Shown here one piece after another: positions 12,801-28,100 of a stretch of DNA of 64,000 nucleotides. Position numbers and translations under genes: made by a program. The stretch comes from Leuctra nigra (lineage: Eukaryota > Arthropoda > Insecta > Plecoptera > Leuctridae). Each line of letters starts with the position of its first letter. The first letter of the stretch is position 1. Below the pieces are notes generated by a model. That model searched no databases. It was not told the DNA's origin and was given only the letters and a program-made list of their open reading frames with translations. The stretch lies in contig OW203763.1 in assembly GCA_934045905.1 (NCBI GenBank), positions 16,560,948 to 16,624,947 on the forward strand, in the 5' to 3' direction.

Positions 12801-15800
12801 CGATTGCTATATTAATATCTTAAATCTAACGAAATGATAATAAGACCCTTCAATGATTTTCAAGTAAATTCCAAATGAATTTCCACACAAAAGACGTTTT
12901 ACTCTATACTAAATTATACAATCAACAAGTAAATACAGTAAGCAAAGAAAAATTGTGTGCATTTAAATTTGTTTCTTTTGGATATTATGTAATACAATTA
13001 TACGCGTCCCACTTCTGCCACCAGATGTGATCCGACTTCTCTCTTGTAATATAATTGCAAAAATTAAATATAAATTACATCAAATGCTAATAACATGAAC
13101 TACTTAATGTAAATATTACTTTGTTTTATATTTTATTTGTTTATGCATAACTTCATAAAAGTGTGACTTTTGTCTCCATTTCCGAGTTTTGTTAATTCTT
13201 GATGTTTTGAAGCGCTTTTTACATATCATAAGTATTTACACTTCCTTTCCTGAATGATATCTAAAATAAGTGATGTCTAATCTCACAATCCGATTATGTT
13301 GTATTTAAGTAAGTTTTACCACAGAATTATTGAGCACTAACTCCCACAAACGTATTCAACCACGCAACCAAACGAATTTTCATATAACAAGAGTTTGTAA
13401 CAATCATTAGTAGCCGTTAAGTTCCATAACTTAGCGACAACTGTAAAAAGTCTCAGTCTAAACTCATCCGTTTCTCATCATGGAATTGACGTATGACTCA
13501 GCTGATAAATTTTGTATACATCTCATTAAATCTTTAATTAGTTTTTACTAGGTTAACCAAGTCAACAAGTTCGACTCTTGACAAGTTAAACTAAATTTAA
13601 AGATTCCTTTTCGAACGAAGTTTTGGTGTTTGGGTGATATTCTTGAGATCGAATATGCCTTACTGACATCTCTGGAGAATGGTAGCTTGACATAAAAAAA
13701 TACGAAATTTCTTGATGTGCTTCATTCTTGTTTGATTTAATTTATACATGGCGTTACTCCTTTCATTCAACATAATAACTTACATGTAGCAAACTCCTTA
13801 ATGAAACTAATATTTTAAAATCATTCTACTATTTCTGATCAAAATACAGATTCTTGTAATTTAATTATAGGTACCTTTTACTTGTATATTATTTTGCACG
13901 CACATGTGATCATTGGACGAGTGTGGAACCAGAATGAGTGTGGAAATTGAATGAATAATCTATCGAAAACAACCTCCTTACATATACAATTTCATTCGTA
14001 CCCCTTTAATACTGAGAAGGGAGAACGAGATTTGATGTTTGTACGACAAACGACATATTGTATGGTTCGTTAAGTTTTGATTTTGAATGTGTTGTTTTTC
14101 TTTACTCAACATTTAATTCATAGTATATTTGGATTTTTCAATATTCGATTATTTAGTTTTACACTATCTGGCTTTCATATTTTACGTCTGAAAATCAAAC
14201 GAGTCAAATAAATGTCAAACGATCAGGATTTTTTTTATTGGAATGGGAAGTTTGCAAATGTCGTTTTTTGTTAAGATTAGATAGCATCGCGCAAGAGGGT
14301 GTACTTGAGGCAGCCGCCTGTCAACTCCAAACTTTAATCATCTCGGCCAATATTCAGTTAATCGAATCAGTGTAAAATCCTGTCCTGTGCAGGAGACAGG
14401 AAAGGAAATTTTATTTTAAAATTAGAAAGACGATTAAGAAATTCTAAACTCATTACATAATACCTAGAGTACTTGAAAAATGTTTTTTCTTATATTTTTA
14501 AAGCCAAGGCAAAATTACGTGTATTATGTAAGTGTTACCGTTCTGTAGTCAATGGACTTCTTGTAAAATATGCATCTTAAATGATTGTTTGTGTTCTTTT
14601 TAAAAGTCTTTAACATTTTTGATTAAATGCGAACACAAATTATAATGTATTATTCCGTAGTTGATTGCCCATACATTCACAATAATAGATTCAATTGGAA
14701 AATTTAGACTTTTACAATTAATTGTATTGAACCTGAAACTCAGGGCAATGTAAAATTATATTATCTGACTTTTGAATGATTCTTTGATTCTCCGTGCTTG
14801 CCTTATCACTAATTAGTAATTAGCGATCCACAATTCATTTAATTGCAGTTTTATTTTTTCATAGATATATAATAATAACATTAAGCTTAAATTTAGAAAT
14901 TAAAATAATAGCAAGACACATTTAAATGCAAATGATATTATAACATTTATTTTTGGCCAAGCTGCTTTCATATACGTACCTACTGCAATACCTACATCAA
15001 TACAATTGTTAATTTATTTTTTTAATGTTTGTTTGTAAGTCAAAATCGTAAACAAAATATAATAACACAATAAATATTTCACAAAATGTTTATTGCCAAT
15101 ATTGATAAATAACTCAATATCATCAAGACACACAGTAACAGTAACAAAATCACGTTTTACGTCCCATTCTTCGTCACTCCTTATATTTTATTGATCTTAA
15201 AAATATTTTAAATATTGTTTTGGTCTCAATGCCAGATCATCTCATATTGATTTGCAAACAGTGGATAAAATCTCTTAATGACTGTGTTCATGAAATGAAT
15301 ACTTCCATGTACTTAACTTTTTCACGTACATCTTAAGCCGCAATCATTCGATGGGAAAATAACGTGTGCTTCACATGAGTGAACCTACAGCAACGATTAT
15401 TTGTAAATCTCCCATCACACCTCATCATGTACCTCGGTGACACCGACCCGCGGTGTGGGAAGGAAGAGAGTGTGTTGTCGGGTTGTGGGGTATTTGAATA
15501 TCTGCTGATGGCCGACGATTTCAAGAGTCTACTTCAAAGCTTGACTAGGAAACTCTTCACAAAGTACAGTCCTGACCAACAGTGCAGCCAGTGCACTAAT
15601 TCAACACATAATTATCTAAGAGAAGAATTTAACACCATTTAAAAATTAAAAGTGGGATGAAGGAAGAGGTCTCAATAAAATGTTCTTAATAATATACCAT
15701 TATTGATCCATATATTTTATTTTATTTTTGGTCTTGCTGTCAAACACAAAAATTCATGTATCTATATAACTAGCGAAACATTATTAATAACACACTAAGC

Positions 15801-16149
15801 ACATAATTAAATAGTTAACTTTTGTAATAATGTTTATGAAAACTTATAACTAATACAGCACTTTTGGTCAAAGATACTGTTAAGGATCAAGTAGATTGAC
15901 ATTTTGAATTAATGAATAGATAAATAATGAGCTTTCTTTTGATGCGAATTGACATGTACTAGGTACTTACGTCAGAGGCTACTACTGATGCATAGCATTA
16001 AGGTGCACAAGCGGAAGCGCTCTCATCATTGCTTGCTTGCTAGATTACAATCTAACACTACAGTCCTGACTTAATTCTAAGGTCATGGCTTCAAGGAAAT
16101 TCAAATAAATAGATTCCAACAAGGATCTATTCTACTGTAATTATTGTTT
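9837..16149. other. Intergenic, no supported gene
   Basis: 6.3 kb of AT-rich DNA between the channel gene's upstream region and the 3' end of sulfatase 1. AATAAA on the minus strand at 15716-15726, about 430 bp past the sulfatase-1 stop, is a possible poly(A) signal. Short frames near 11960-12449 and 15333-15642 have no recognisable domain. A less AT-biased, purine-rich patch at 11230-11690 is listed separately. Confidence 0.4.
11230..11690 (+). other. Purine-rich, possibly decayed coding sequence
   Basis: Base composition differs from the AT-rich surroundings. A 72-codon frame (11240-11458) is rich in Lys, Glu, Gln and Arg. After its stop, further charged pieces follow in shifted frames (GAAGAAGAAGG-type runs up to about 11660). 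This could be a decayed coiled-coil retrocopy, or only a purine-rich low-complexity tract. I do not recognise a family. Confidence 0.2.
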
Positions 16150-19100
16150 TTAGCCATAAAATGGATCTGCAAAACACGTCCAAGTATTATTCCACTTTTT
16201 AGGATCAGCTCTGAACGTATCTGGTTTGACATTCGATTGTGGCACCATTGTTGCTCGATATTGTACCATCAACCGACGTAAATACCTCACAACATTCTTA
16301 TGAACATCAGCCAGATTGTTCCTCTCGCATGGATCATTTTTCACATCATAAAGACAAGCTACACCACTTTTGGTTGGGTCACATACAGGATGGTTGACAT
16401 TATTTCTCTGACAATTGATCGTTGCGAATTGACGTAAAAGTGGCACCTCCGACTCTGCAGTTGGCGTGTGATAGATGAGTGCTTGCGAATACGCATTGGC
16501 AATTGCTCGTCCTGACATGCTGTTCACTACTGCCGTGATGTTGTAATAAGGGTTTGAATAATCCAAACCACTCTCACCATGATATCCGTCCAAAGCGCCT
16601 TTCAAAATAGAACCTAGGACAAGAAAGATGTTGGTTAAGTTGAGCAATTCCGATTGCGCTATGTTAGTGATATTTGCATTGTTTACCTATAATGAGTTTC
16701 CAGTTGTCCCTTCTAATGGCGCCGTGGCGAGCTTTCTCGTCTATATTCAGTAGAATCTCCCTCCTCGGTGAGTCCAAGTTGTAGACTAATGAAGCCCATT
16801 GGTCTATCCCATCCATAGGATAAGCAAGTTGACTCAAGTCACCTCCTGAAATATCATCCAAAATCAGTCCACTCATCGTTTAGTTGGAACTAGTTTGGTT
16901 TGTGGGACCCTCCAGGGTGGTTAACAATTAATCCGTTTTATACTTCAATTCTGAGAAGAATCTCATTAAAAGCCAACGTTTCAAAATATTACTGAACTCT
17001 AAAGTGCATGAGCGTACAGAGCGATCATTAATAAACTAATTTTTACTATGAAATAATTGTTGAATCTAAAGAAAAGTGATTTTTTTAAATATTGTTTTAC
17101 ATTTCTTCTAAATAAATTTCCTAATTCGAATTTGGATTAGATTACATGCTCCCTATATTTAAATATCTAATACATATAAACATTTATTACATTGCTTTTT
17201 TAGAACATTATACTACCTCATGAAATGACACCTTAGAGAAAAATTGCTTCAAGTACTTAACATTTGAATTATTTTAATGAAATTGAATTACAGATCTGTA
17301 ATTTATACACATTTAAAGATATAAAATGTGATACAATGCTGTGATGAATAAGATTTGTGGAGATTGAGTATCCATTTGAAATCCTCTGCAATTCTGGTGT
17401 GAAGCCAGCAAGTCATGAATATTGATTCCCTATCGGCACTCTGTGTTCGACTAGTTTGACACCTGGTTCCCACCTGCGGCTGAAAACAGCGTCGGCAGCC
17501 AGTCTGTCATGTGCATCATCTGGTTGGACACTCGCGGCGTCTGTTGGAGGAGAGGGCTCCAGATCAGGCACGGAGTCCTCACTCCACCCTCCCACAGGGT
17601 CATCTTCAGCTACACACAGAAAATCAAATCAAAATTGTTCATTCTTTGTAAAACTTTATTAACGCTTGTATTGACTTTCGCTCAAATTGTGTGCTAAAAC
17701 GTAGAACAAGAATATTAAACAGAAAGAATAATTCATTAGTATAAACTGATGAAGATATAAGAACCCGAATTTCGGGTAAATCCCGAATATCAGTCTTCCT
17801 CAGGCTATAATAATAATTTCAACAAATTATTGTTGAAAACCTCAGATCAATGCATACATTGACTTGTGTAATCAAGAGTAGTAACAATACCACTTTGCAT
17901 AATACAGCCCCAAGAAAGAAAATACAATTTAACAATGTATAATAACACATTATAATAAACTACTGATGTTAAAGTAATACATGTTCAAATATTGAACAGT
18001 CAATACATGCCCATTCTTATACTATTTTAGTAATATAACAATACTCATCAATAGGAAATGTTTTAATTCTTGTATATACACTTTTATACTATTTTGCCAT
18101 TTTACGATAATAAACTGATTGTTATAACTTCCTCCCCAGATTGAATGTTTGTTTATTGAGTGGACTCAGTGTATTGACTCTGACTCTGAGTATTGAGTTA
18201 ACTCAGAGTCAACCCAGAGCACTGTCGCAAATATCATTATTCAAAAACACTTGAGGAAAGTAATTAAACACTTAATAATTAATCTATTAATCTATTATTG
18301 AGATTAATAGGATATTATGATGAATGGAAATAGAATTCAATGTTCAAAGCATTTTGCAAGAACATCCCAGCATTTGTCCTTGAAAGACAGGATAAACTTG
18401 ACCGTCATATTGAATTACCATTAGCAAATTTAGAACCTGGGAGTATCTCAAGAACTTTTAACTTTTGATAAATCATTACACAACTATCAGGTTCTTATTA
18501 AATCAATATAGGTACTAGCAGTTCGCTCGGTGTAACGCGTTGATGAACGAGCACCGAAACGCGCAACATCTCCAATCGGGATTTCGTAACGCACAGAAAA
18601 TATAATATAAACCCATATTGAAATGAAATACGATATAAGCAATCAATATAAAAGTACCGCATTTTAATTGAAACTGAGAATACTCTGCTCAGCTTATGCT
18701 CTGGTAGTACGTAAAGAAAATCGTATCAAAGGTGCTCTAGAAATCCCGTTTGGATAAAGGCTCTTCTGACATTCTATTTCAAAACAGTGTAAAATGCCAA
18801 AACGTACATACGTTCTCTACTGATTGGGCTGAAAACATGTAAAATAATAGAAATGGTCTTAATTATGCAAAAATTAAACTTCATCGGAACATTTTGATTT
18901 TCGACCAATCGGAAGATCTTTTTTTAAATTTTAAAAGTAGGGTTTTGCTGACACTGTAAAAGTTGATAAAATGTTGATGTTAATTAAATTGCAAAGCTTC
19001 AAATTGATCGAATCAACCAATCAGAAGATATTTGTTTTAAAATTTGAAGCAATCAGAGTAGCGCTCAAAAACAATCCCAAACTAAGTTAGAATGATATGA

Positions 19101-22100
19101 GTATATGTGTGCAAAATTTCAGCTCGATTGGAAAAACAATGTGACCTGTAGCGTCTGGAAACAAACACACACACACACACACAAACACTCACAAAAAATC
19201 AGAACAATATTTGACTTCAACCATTCGATTGCAATATATTCGGCATTGTTCATTAAACGAATACAGGATATTGCAACATTATATTCAGAGATCTGCAATA
19301 TAATGTAAAACGGAAGTGATATGATGTTGGTTTCGTGGTTATAGATAGATAAAACAAATGACCGAAGTCGGCTTGAACTTCTATTATGAAATCTGATGTT
19401 ATCAGTAACGTATGAATGAAAACACAGACTAAAACATAAAAGATTGAATGCATTTTGGAGGCGGCTAAGATTGCAGAAAAATGACATTTTTGTTTAAATT
19501 TAATAAAATTATCATTACAAATGTTTATGTAATGTAGGTATGTATACCTACTTAAAAGTTGCATGTAAACGAATGCACACGACATAATGTTTTCTCAGGA
19601 GTGAGTCTCAAACTCCAAATTTTCAACATAGCTTCAAAATTGTTGTGTCCCCACAATTTATTCCTGACTACACCATTTGAGGCAAAATGTGATTGTAAGC
19701 CATTTTTTCGATATTTTAAATGAGGGTAATCCTAAACCAACTAGCTTAAACTAACCTGAAACCTAAGAGGAACCTACTCATCATTTCACTCTGAACTGTC
19801 GTTTGGCTGAAGCTCCCCTGAACTTTCAGCCGAGCATATCGAAGACACGATCTAATGATGTGCTGCAAGTACCTATTACAAACACTTGGCACTGTCATTA
19901 TCATACGAAAGTGGGATTGAACTAGTGCATCGAGTGCCAGCCATCATTTGAATATTTAGGTCAACTTTAGACCAACTCAATTAGATGTTTGCAAACACCG
20001 CGAAAACAAACGAACCCAAACACAGGTTTGAACTACAAGTAATTGCTTTCATTATTTACTCGCGATTAGTGAATGTCCACGTATGTTACTATGTACTTGT
20101 GACACTTTGGAAGAATTTTTCTACTAAGACTGCTCGTAAATAGTAATTTATTATACTTGAATGCTTCATTTTTTAATTGAATATAGCTGATGCTGTGCCT
20201 AGCTTAACAACATAATTTAAGTTTCACTTGATATTCATAGAGCCACAAAAAAATAAAATTGCTCATTTTCAAAACTTATGTTTTTGTTATTATCCGATAG
20301 AATGAAGAGCTTTGAACAGTGGCATGATCTCTAGCAGCTAATCACGAATGATACATTAATTTATGAAGAAGACAACATTATTATTTGTGCAATAGCCCTA
20401 ATTAGAGAGTAAAGTCCTTTACCAGTGAAATTCCAAAATGTTAATGGTATAGGCGAAATAATAGACGAACATTATTTATAATATCAAGACATTTTATAAT
20501 AATTGTTTTGAAGACTGTTTACATTTTAGCTTATAGGTATTTAATTTAAAAATATAAAAAAAGAACAATAACTAAAAAATACGGTTTATCCAGGAATACA
20601 GTTTCGTGGACAGAACTATTTCTATTAGTCAATATCAAACGCTTAAAACCGGTTTTCAAAGTATTGATATACTAGGATTTACAGCTTTTCCAAAAAAGCA
20701 AAAAAATTTGAAAATAAACACAACTTACAAATTGTCACTGGGAAGCTTATTATTCTCCATAAGGAATTCGAACGTCGGTCACAATTTCGAACTGATTTTC
20801 ACAGTAAAACCTCGAGTGTCTCGACCATTGCAACTGGTACTAACTGAGCAGCAGTAGCAGATCAACGAATAATTCGTATTTGGGCAACATTCGCGAGAAA
20901 AATTTGACTATGCGAGAATAGTTTTACAACCCCAACATGCTCAACATTCTCGAAGTGAGTTATACCCAAGTGTTTTTGAATACTTGCTTGCAAAAGTGAC
21001 AAACCCCCATTCTTGCATAAGAAACCTGACGTACGTACTTATTATATTATCTGTACGAGAAAAAGGGAATTGAGGTCTTCAAAAATCCACTCGCAGACTA
21101 AAAATCCCAACCAACTTTCCCTGCAGTTTTGAAACTTCAATGCTCTATGACGCATGCGGCATGAATACCTCCAGATATTAAGACTTTTATGTGGATTCCA
21201 TTCTCCTTCTCCCGTATGGTGCAAGGAATAGAGCTACATATACTAAGTACAGATACTAAGAAGAGCGCCAGATACTAAGTAGAGCTACAGATACTAAATC
21301 CAGAGCTACTCGTATACTAACCGCAGATACTAAAGACTCTTTGCACCATTTTGAGTCTCTGAAAGTAAACATTGTTACTTGTCTTACGTTTACATATAAC
21401 AGTAAGTAAAACTGCACTTCATGGACTCCTTGGTTTTGAAAGTCTTGAAAATCGGTTGCCGAAATGAGCGTAAAGTCAAGAAAGCTGATAACTTTGAAAA
21501 GTATAAAATAAGAAATTGATGGACTCACCCCACGTAATGGCCAGTTCGAGCCCCAGTTAGGATACATTCCGATGGTGGGCGCTCCGTTGTCTGACAGAAA
21601 CACGATGATAGAGTTGTCCAGCATTCGGTTGGCCTGCAGTGCCTGGACCACTCGTCCCACTGACTGATCCAGCTTGGAAACCATGGCTGGAAGCGAAGAA
21701 CATTCGCCAAATCAAGAATATTAACTAAGTGGATGTACAAATGTCTTATGTGCACCTTTTTAAATTGTTCAGGAGGCACGAAAAACACTTTTCGAGCCAG
21801 TACTTTTGTATAAAAAAATAAATTTTACTGGAAGCTTTTCAGAACAGCAACGAATCATATCTTTAAATCATAATATGACGAAAATAGTCGATTTGAATTC
21901 TTCAATTGCTGAAACTCGTCTGTGTTTTTTTAAATAATAATATAAAAACACGCATTTTAAAACAATAAAGCGAAAAATCACATGCGTGAAATGTAGCATT
22001 GAAATACTTGTGATAAATGTTTCTGCCTCTTTAGACAATTTTTTGGGGGCGTGCCCTAAAATAACCTCCTAACATCGCTTGATAAGTAGAATAGATAATA

Positions 22101-25100
22101 TGTTCAGTTAAGACTTGTTAAAAAGTGTATTTTCGACAATTTGGTATGCAATGTAATAAATTATATTCCCGATAAATCAAAATAATTGAAATCGACTTGA
22201 ATATAACCATTACATGACAAATTTGTACGAAGTACGACGTACATGAAAAATTCAAATTAGCTTGAAACCAATTTCTCAGTTAGGTGCATAAATACATCCT
22301 TCAAGTTAAGGCAGTTTTTACGCGAGAAAATCTGGCCCATGTTAATAAGAAACTATAGTAATATGTCATTGCCACATTTTTGAATATTTCACACAATGAA
22401 AATGAGTTTTTTTTCGGCAATAAATCAATTAAAATTATAAGACCAAGGGCACTATTTTGCAATGACGTCTCAATTGTCACTTTCTATGATATTTTGTATT
22501 CCCAGTGTCTTGACATTGAAAATTAGAATACCAAATTCACATAAAATAAAAATACAATTAATTATTTAAAATCTTATTTTGCATATTACACAAGAAGAAG
22601 ATCTTTTGTGTATTTTTACGTCGCATTGCTTTGGAACTAGGCTAATGATGACGGATGAATGATTATGATGATGACTAGGAAAGAACCGGACAGTGGGAAG
22701 GAGGCGATCGTCGCCTATCCATCTCAACATTGCCTCTCGACTGAGGAAAACCACGAATAAAACTCAGTCGTGAATAAAGGAGGCAGGAATCGAACCCAAG
22801 ATCTCCGTAGTGTAAGACCAGGAGGGTTTTTAAGAGTACATGATAGAAGTGAAAGTCCAATGATTGTGCATTAACCACCCCAGTTTAAATGTTTTTTTTA
22901 TGCGTTGTATGAATATTTCCTTCAAACCGCGAGAACAATATGAGCGCTCATACAAGCCACTACCAGATGACACCCTATCTCATTTTCTCCAAATATGAAC
23001 TTGTATCGTTCTTACTTCTTTCCCTGTACCAATCAAATCGTAAATGTGTGGCAACGTGTCATGTCACAGTGCCATAACCATCCAGAGCGTTACTTTGAGT
23101 CAATGTGCAGCGTTTGCAGGAGAGAAACATATTATATTCAATACGAACTTTGTGGAATCTATCGATTACCTAACACTATGTTAATTATATTCCTTGAATG
23201 CGAGATTGTTTTTCATGGTAAGTTTGGTCTCATAGTTCAATCCAAACATGCATGAAATATATAAGAAACGAATATAAATTATGAAAGCACGAAAGTTAGG
23301 TACATGGACAGAATGTAAAAACTTGTGAGGAACACAGAGTTGCAAATTGAAGGTGGCCGTTGTACAAGGTGATAGAGCAGGGAATCTATGCGGGCTCGAA
23401 TCCCACCGAGGACCAATGTTTTAAAAACATCATTTATACAAATAAATATGTGTCTATTTATTTACCTGCGTAACTGCGTCGATTGGGATCAGCAATGTAA
23501 CCAAACTTATCAACTTCTTCTTGAGGAGCTTCCAGAAACTTGCCACTGTTCCCAGCATGGCACGCAAGGTGGGCCAAGTAGAGGAATAGCGGAGACCTTT
23601 GGTCGTGGGAGTTGATGATTTTGACTGCTTCGTCCGTGAACATGTCAGTGGCGTACTGGCCAGCTAGGTCGTAGGCAGCACTCGTGTTGCGATGCATGTC
23701 AAAGCCATTGAAATCGCCCTCTGGATACTGGAAGAAATCATCAAATATTGTTGTGAATGTCCAATAGTCAGTAATAATATCCACTCCAATAGTTCGAATT
23801 TGACATAATAATATATAGGTAACGTTGGAATAAAAGCACAAGCTCTAAACACAAGTTTCGAATTTATTTGAGGTTTCTTCTAGGAAGTTGATGAAATATA
23901 TATATATACCAACATATACACTATTAAAGAGTAAAGACACAGGTCAAATCACAACTTTATCTAAATTAAATTAAATTATATTTAATTAAGTTTCATATTT
24001 TTTTCCGATTGAAAAATATGCACGGAACATACTTGAGGAATGTGTGTGGAGTTTTGTTAACTTTGGAAAGCTTTGACAATTCTTGTTGACTTATTTATTA
24101 AGTTGTGTATCACATTTGCCTTTTGGAAAATATCCACGAACAAAAGACGAGTTCATATGTCATATTTCAAAAGCAGCTTGGCAGCAAAACACTGTGCTTA
24201 TTATTTAGAATACAATTATACATTATAAATAATCTGAGAAGTACCATACAAAGCGCTGACATATGAATCTAATGAAATCTAAATAACTATTAAAAAGTCT
24301 GCACGTGTAGGAACCGTGCATGTCTAAATCAGATTAAAATAATTATAATAATTTTTAACATTTGCACCTATGGATAAAATCGAGATGAAAACAGCAAGGG
24401 AATGAATGGTAAGATCTAGATTAGTTAAGGAAATCTTCATTCAGTTCTTTATTTGAAAGATTTGTTACATGTGGTTTGTTTAGAGATTCAAGGTAATGTC
24501 TAATGAGTAATTTGTAATTACTGATAACGGTTACATTGCGGTTCTTGCAGAATTTACATGTGATTTTAACATATGCAGAATTTAAATCCAAATGAAACAA
24601 AAGAATTGAATCAGTACATAAATTTTAATGTTCTTGATTCCATACTAACTGTACATGTATAAAGAGCAGATACTTAAACTTTGAATGAGGTACTAATTAG
24701 ACTAAACCGTCCTATATGGAAAAGCTCTAATATGTTCGACCATTCTCCTTCTTCTGGCCAGGTATTCACAACCCTGCAGTGCTAACTAAATACAGTTAAT
24801 TCGATCATGATGACAAATATTTATTTTGAGTTATTCGCATAACTTGAGTTTCACGCTCTCTCATTGGATGATTCGGTCTTAATCTGACCTTATTCGAGGA
24901 GTAGGTCTATAAAATCCACAATACCGGACATTATTGCTGCTTTATCAACTCCTGATAAATTGCCGATTAGGCAATCGGTGGTTTAAGTGGACTAGCGGGA
25001 TATGTCACTTTACATACGTAGATTGCTGTCACTTACACTGTCTTGAAGTATGAAATCGTAGTAGCTGATGAAACCTGCCCAGTATCCCAGGTGAGAATCG

Positions 25101-28100
25101 AACCCGCGGTAAGCTGGAGTATATTCCTTGTGGAAGAATCCGAGATGCCATTTGCCGATGCCGCGGGTGGTGTAACCCAAATCTTTCAGATATTGTGGTA
25201 ATATTTTGATGTCCAGTGGTAGTCCTCTTGGTTCGGCAGCAACAAGTGGGTAGCCTTGCATTCCTAAAAATGCATCAAAATACGTTTATTCTTCATGATA
25301 TCACGTAGATAACGTAAAAATATGAAATACTTAAGAAATAGTGATTTCGTGTAGTATTGTTTTGTTTACTTTTCAATATCACAAGTTTATAGAAAATTAT
25401 GATCCTGAATCTATCCTGATCAGTGATCAAATTGGTATATTATCTGTTGATTGGAATTATATTGGAATTTTTCAAGTTTTGGTAAATAAAAGATAATCAT
25501 TTGGAAGATGATAAAGAGTCCTGAGTTAAAATATAATATATTATTTGTGAATTCGAAATTAAATGTTTCTGAGGGCTTAACGTCGTATTGTTTTCGAAGA
25601 AAACTGCAATGCTAAATGAACTATTATGCAAATAATTTGAAGAAAGCAACAGGGGATCGTTATGAAAGTTATTTATCACTCGTTAGAAACAAAGGAAACA
25701 CCCTGTTTTGAAATTAAACTGTCCCATGGGGCTGATTCTGTAACCCACTCCTGAAGAGATCATAATACGTGGGATCTTACTGCGGTTGCGGATACTTACA
25801 TTTTATTTCACATGTTCTTAATTTATTGATATTTATAGGTCGGCAAAACACTTTATAAACATAAAGTTAACCAATGTCATTAATGAATATGTAAACGTAA
25901 AAAAATGTAAGCAAAATGCAGTACCTGTATACTGAATTATTGTACTACAGAATAAAATAAATAAAAAATAGAGTTGCTCAAACAAGCGCAAAAGAGAGTG
26001 ATGAAAATATTATTCATATTTTTCGGTGCTTAGGGTAGGTAACGAATTTGAGTGTACAATCTTGTGTACAATAGGTACTTAAAATGATCTCTTAGAAGAA
26101 TAAATCAACTCATATAATTATAATTTTTATGCGCCATGTATAAAATTTTATAAGTTATCATAACACTATCCCATGTTTTTCAAGATTTCGAATGAATTGC
26201 AAATGCATGTTTGGTAAATTCACATTTGGAAACAGTTACAGAATAGGGGTTCTAGAGGAGCATACATAATGTATTTCCATAATGATAGCATAACACTCTT
26301 TGGTGTGTATTATGAATTCTGTTTAGGGTGTACTTTTTTACATAACGTTTACTAATTCTGAGTAACGCTTAAAATCAATTAAAACATTTAATTTATCTCT
26401 AGTCAAACTTAGAAATATGCGTTTAAAAGAAAATTGGCGGATGTTTTCACAAAAAAATCTGTTTTAGAAACTTATGAAAAGCAAATATTGTCATACAGTT
26501 TTGGTTATTATTTTAAATAATATACATTATTTATTATTCTTTGAGAATTATCGAGAAAAATTACACCGTATATTTGGGTCTCTTCCATCTACACTATGAA
26601 CTGCAACCTGTAGCGGGATTGTGTAACTATATTTTTTTGTGTTGTGTTCCTTCTTCTTTCGCTTCTAGCCAATAGCGGAGCAAGGTGAAATACACCTTAA
26701 TAACTAATGGATGGAAATTGAAGATGTAGTTACACTATTGCTCTACTGGTAGGTATATTGAGTAGCAAAGACAATTACTGAGACAGATATCTCTAATCTT
26801 AGCCACAATCACTACCATCCTGTCATTGAATTATCTATAATACCATAGTCAACTTGTATACAGAAGAGTAATCGTATAAACAGTAAATTTATAATATAAT
26901 TCAAACAAATTAAAGAAATCGATAGAAAAGAAATTGAAATATATTTGAAATCGGAATTTGATGGATTATGATCACGATATGATGTCTGCTTCAAAACACT
27001 CACCTGTATGAATGGGATATTTGCCAGTCATAAGTGCAGATCTTGATGGTGTACATACAGGTGGTACATAATGATTGTTCAAGATGATACCGTTGTAGGC
27101 CAGAGCGTCGATATTAGGGGTCGGTATTTGATCGGAGCCATGAAAACTGACATCATTCCAGCCCTAAAAAGAAGATAATTTAGAGTGTAATGCATGAGTC
27201 ATGTCTCAAATGATAATTAACTGCGACAGCTGAAAGAATATAAGAGATCTTTATTCTATCTACAATAGTTCTATAGTGTTTGTCTTCATTAATGTGTCAA
27301 TTCAAATCTATATTTACGCGTGTTCAAATACTCATCCAACAAAAGGTATTACTCAGTTTTGTTCCATTCAATTGTTTCAATAATCATTTGCTTTGCGTAG
27401 CCAAGAGTAGGACAATTTCAAAGATTTATAATTTAATGATACCATTGTTTGTTAAAAAAAAGTGAAAACCATGATGATGTTGACGTTAGTTTGTAGAAAA
27501 TAGCAAAGCTTAATTTGTTGAGAGAGTAATTAATGAGGCCGGGTAGGACCAACTTTGGATTAAGTTAATTATCGATAGTTAGTGGAATTTAGTGAATCCT
27601 ATTGGCTGTGGAATTCGCGCCAACTGGATTTATTGGTTAACCATCGATAGTTAACTTAATCCAGAGTCGGTCCTACCCGGCCTAAGGGCCAATCTTTCAA
27701 TACTCTGCTAACTTTTAAACGGTTGACTAGGACTGTATTGTCATGGCAACAACCAATTGAAAGGCGGAGTTTTGTTCTAACTAACTGTTAACAGCTAATT
27801 GAGAAGTTAGCAGAGTATTGAAAAATCGGCATTAAGGCAAACAATTGAAGAAGAAAAAGTTGATTTAATTGAAATGAATCAACAACTTAATCAAATGAGT
27901 CAGCAAATCTTCAACATATTCGTTCATAGAGTGCCTACTTACTGTTTTGTCTTGAAAATAAAATTATGTCAGTTGATTTGAAAATCTTGTTTTTACTACA
28001 CGTAACAAGTACACGTATCAGCTCACAATTTAATGTATATACATGGACACAAAATTTTAATTTTCACGTCTCGCAGTCAGACTGAAGCATTGACAACCGT

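Noticed and set aside
15333..15642. Overlapping frames of 63 and 87 codons near the sulfatase-1 3' end
   Set aside because: They lie beyond the sulfatase stop codon, with no recognisable family and frames on both strands. Probably chance or a small repeat.
19119..19487. 122-codon minus-strand frame with a VCVCVCVC run
   Set aside because: The run is a translated CA microsatellite at the end of a dispersed repeat. No domain, and it lies inside a sulfatase intron.
22637..22830. A functional tRNA gene, from the GGTTCGATTCC box B (also near 42970 and 40512)
   Set aside because: No acceptor stem or complete cloverleaf. The same roughly 200-bp body follows box B in each copy, which marks SINEs.
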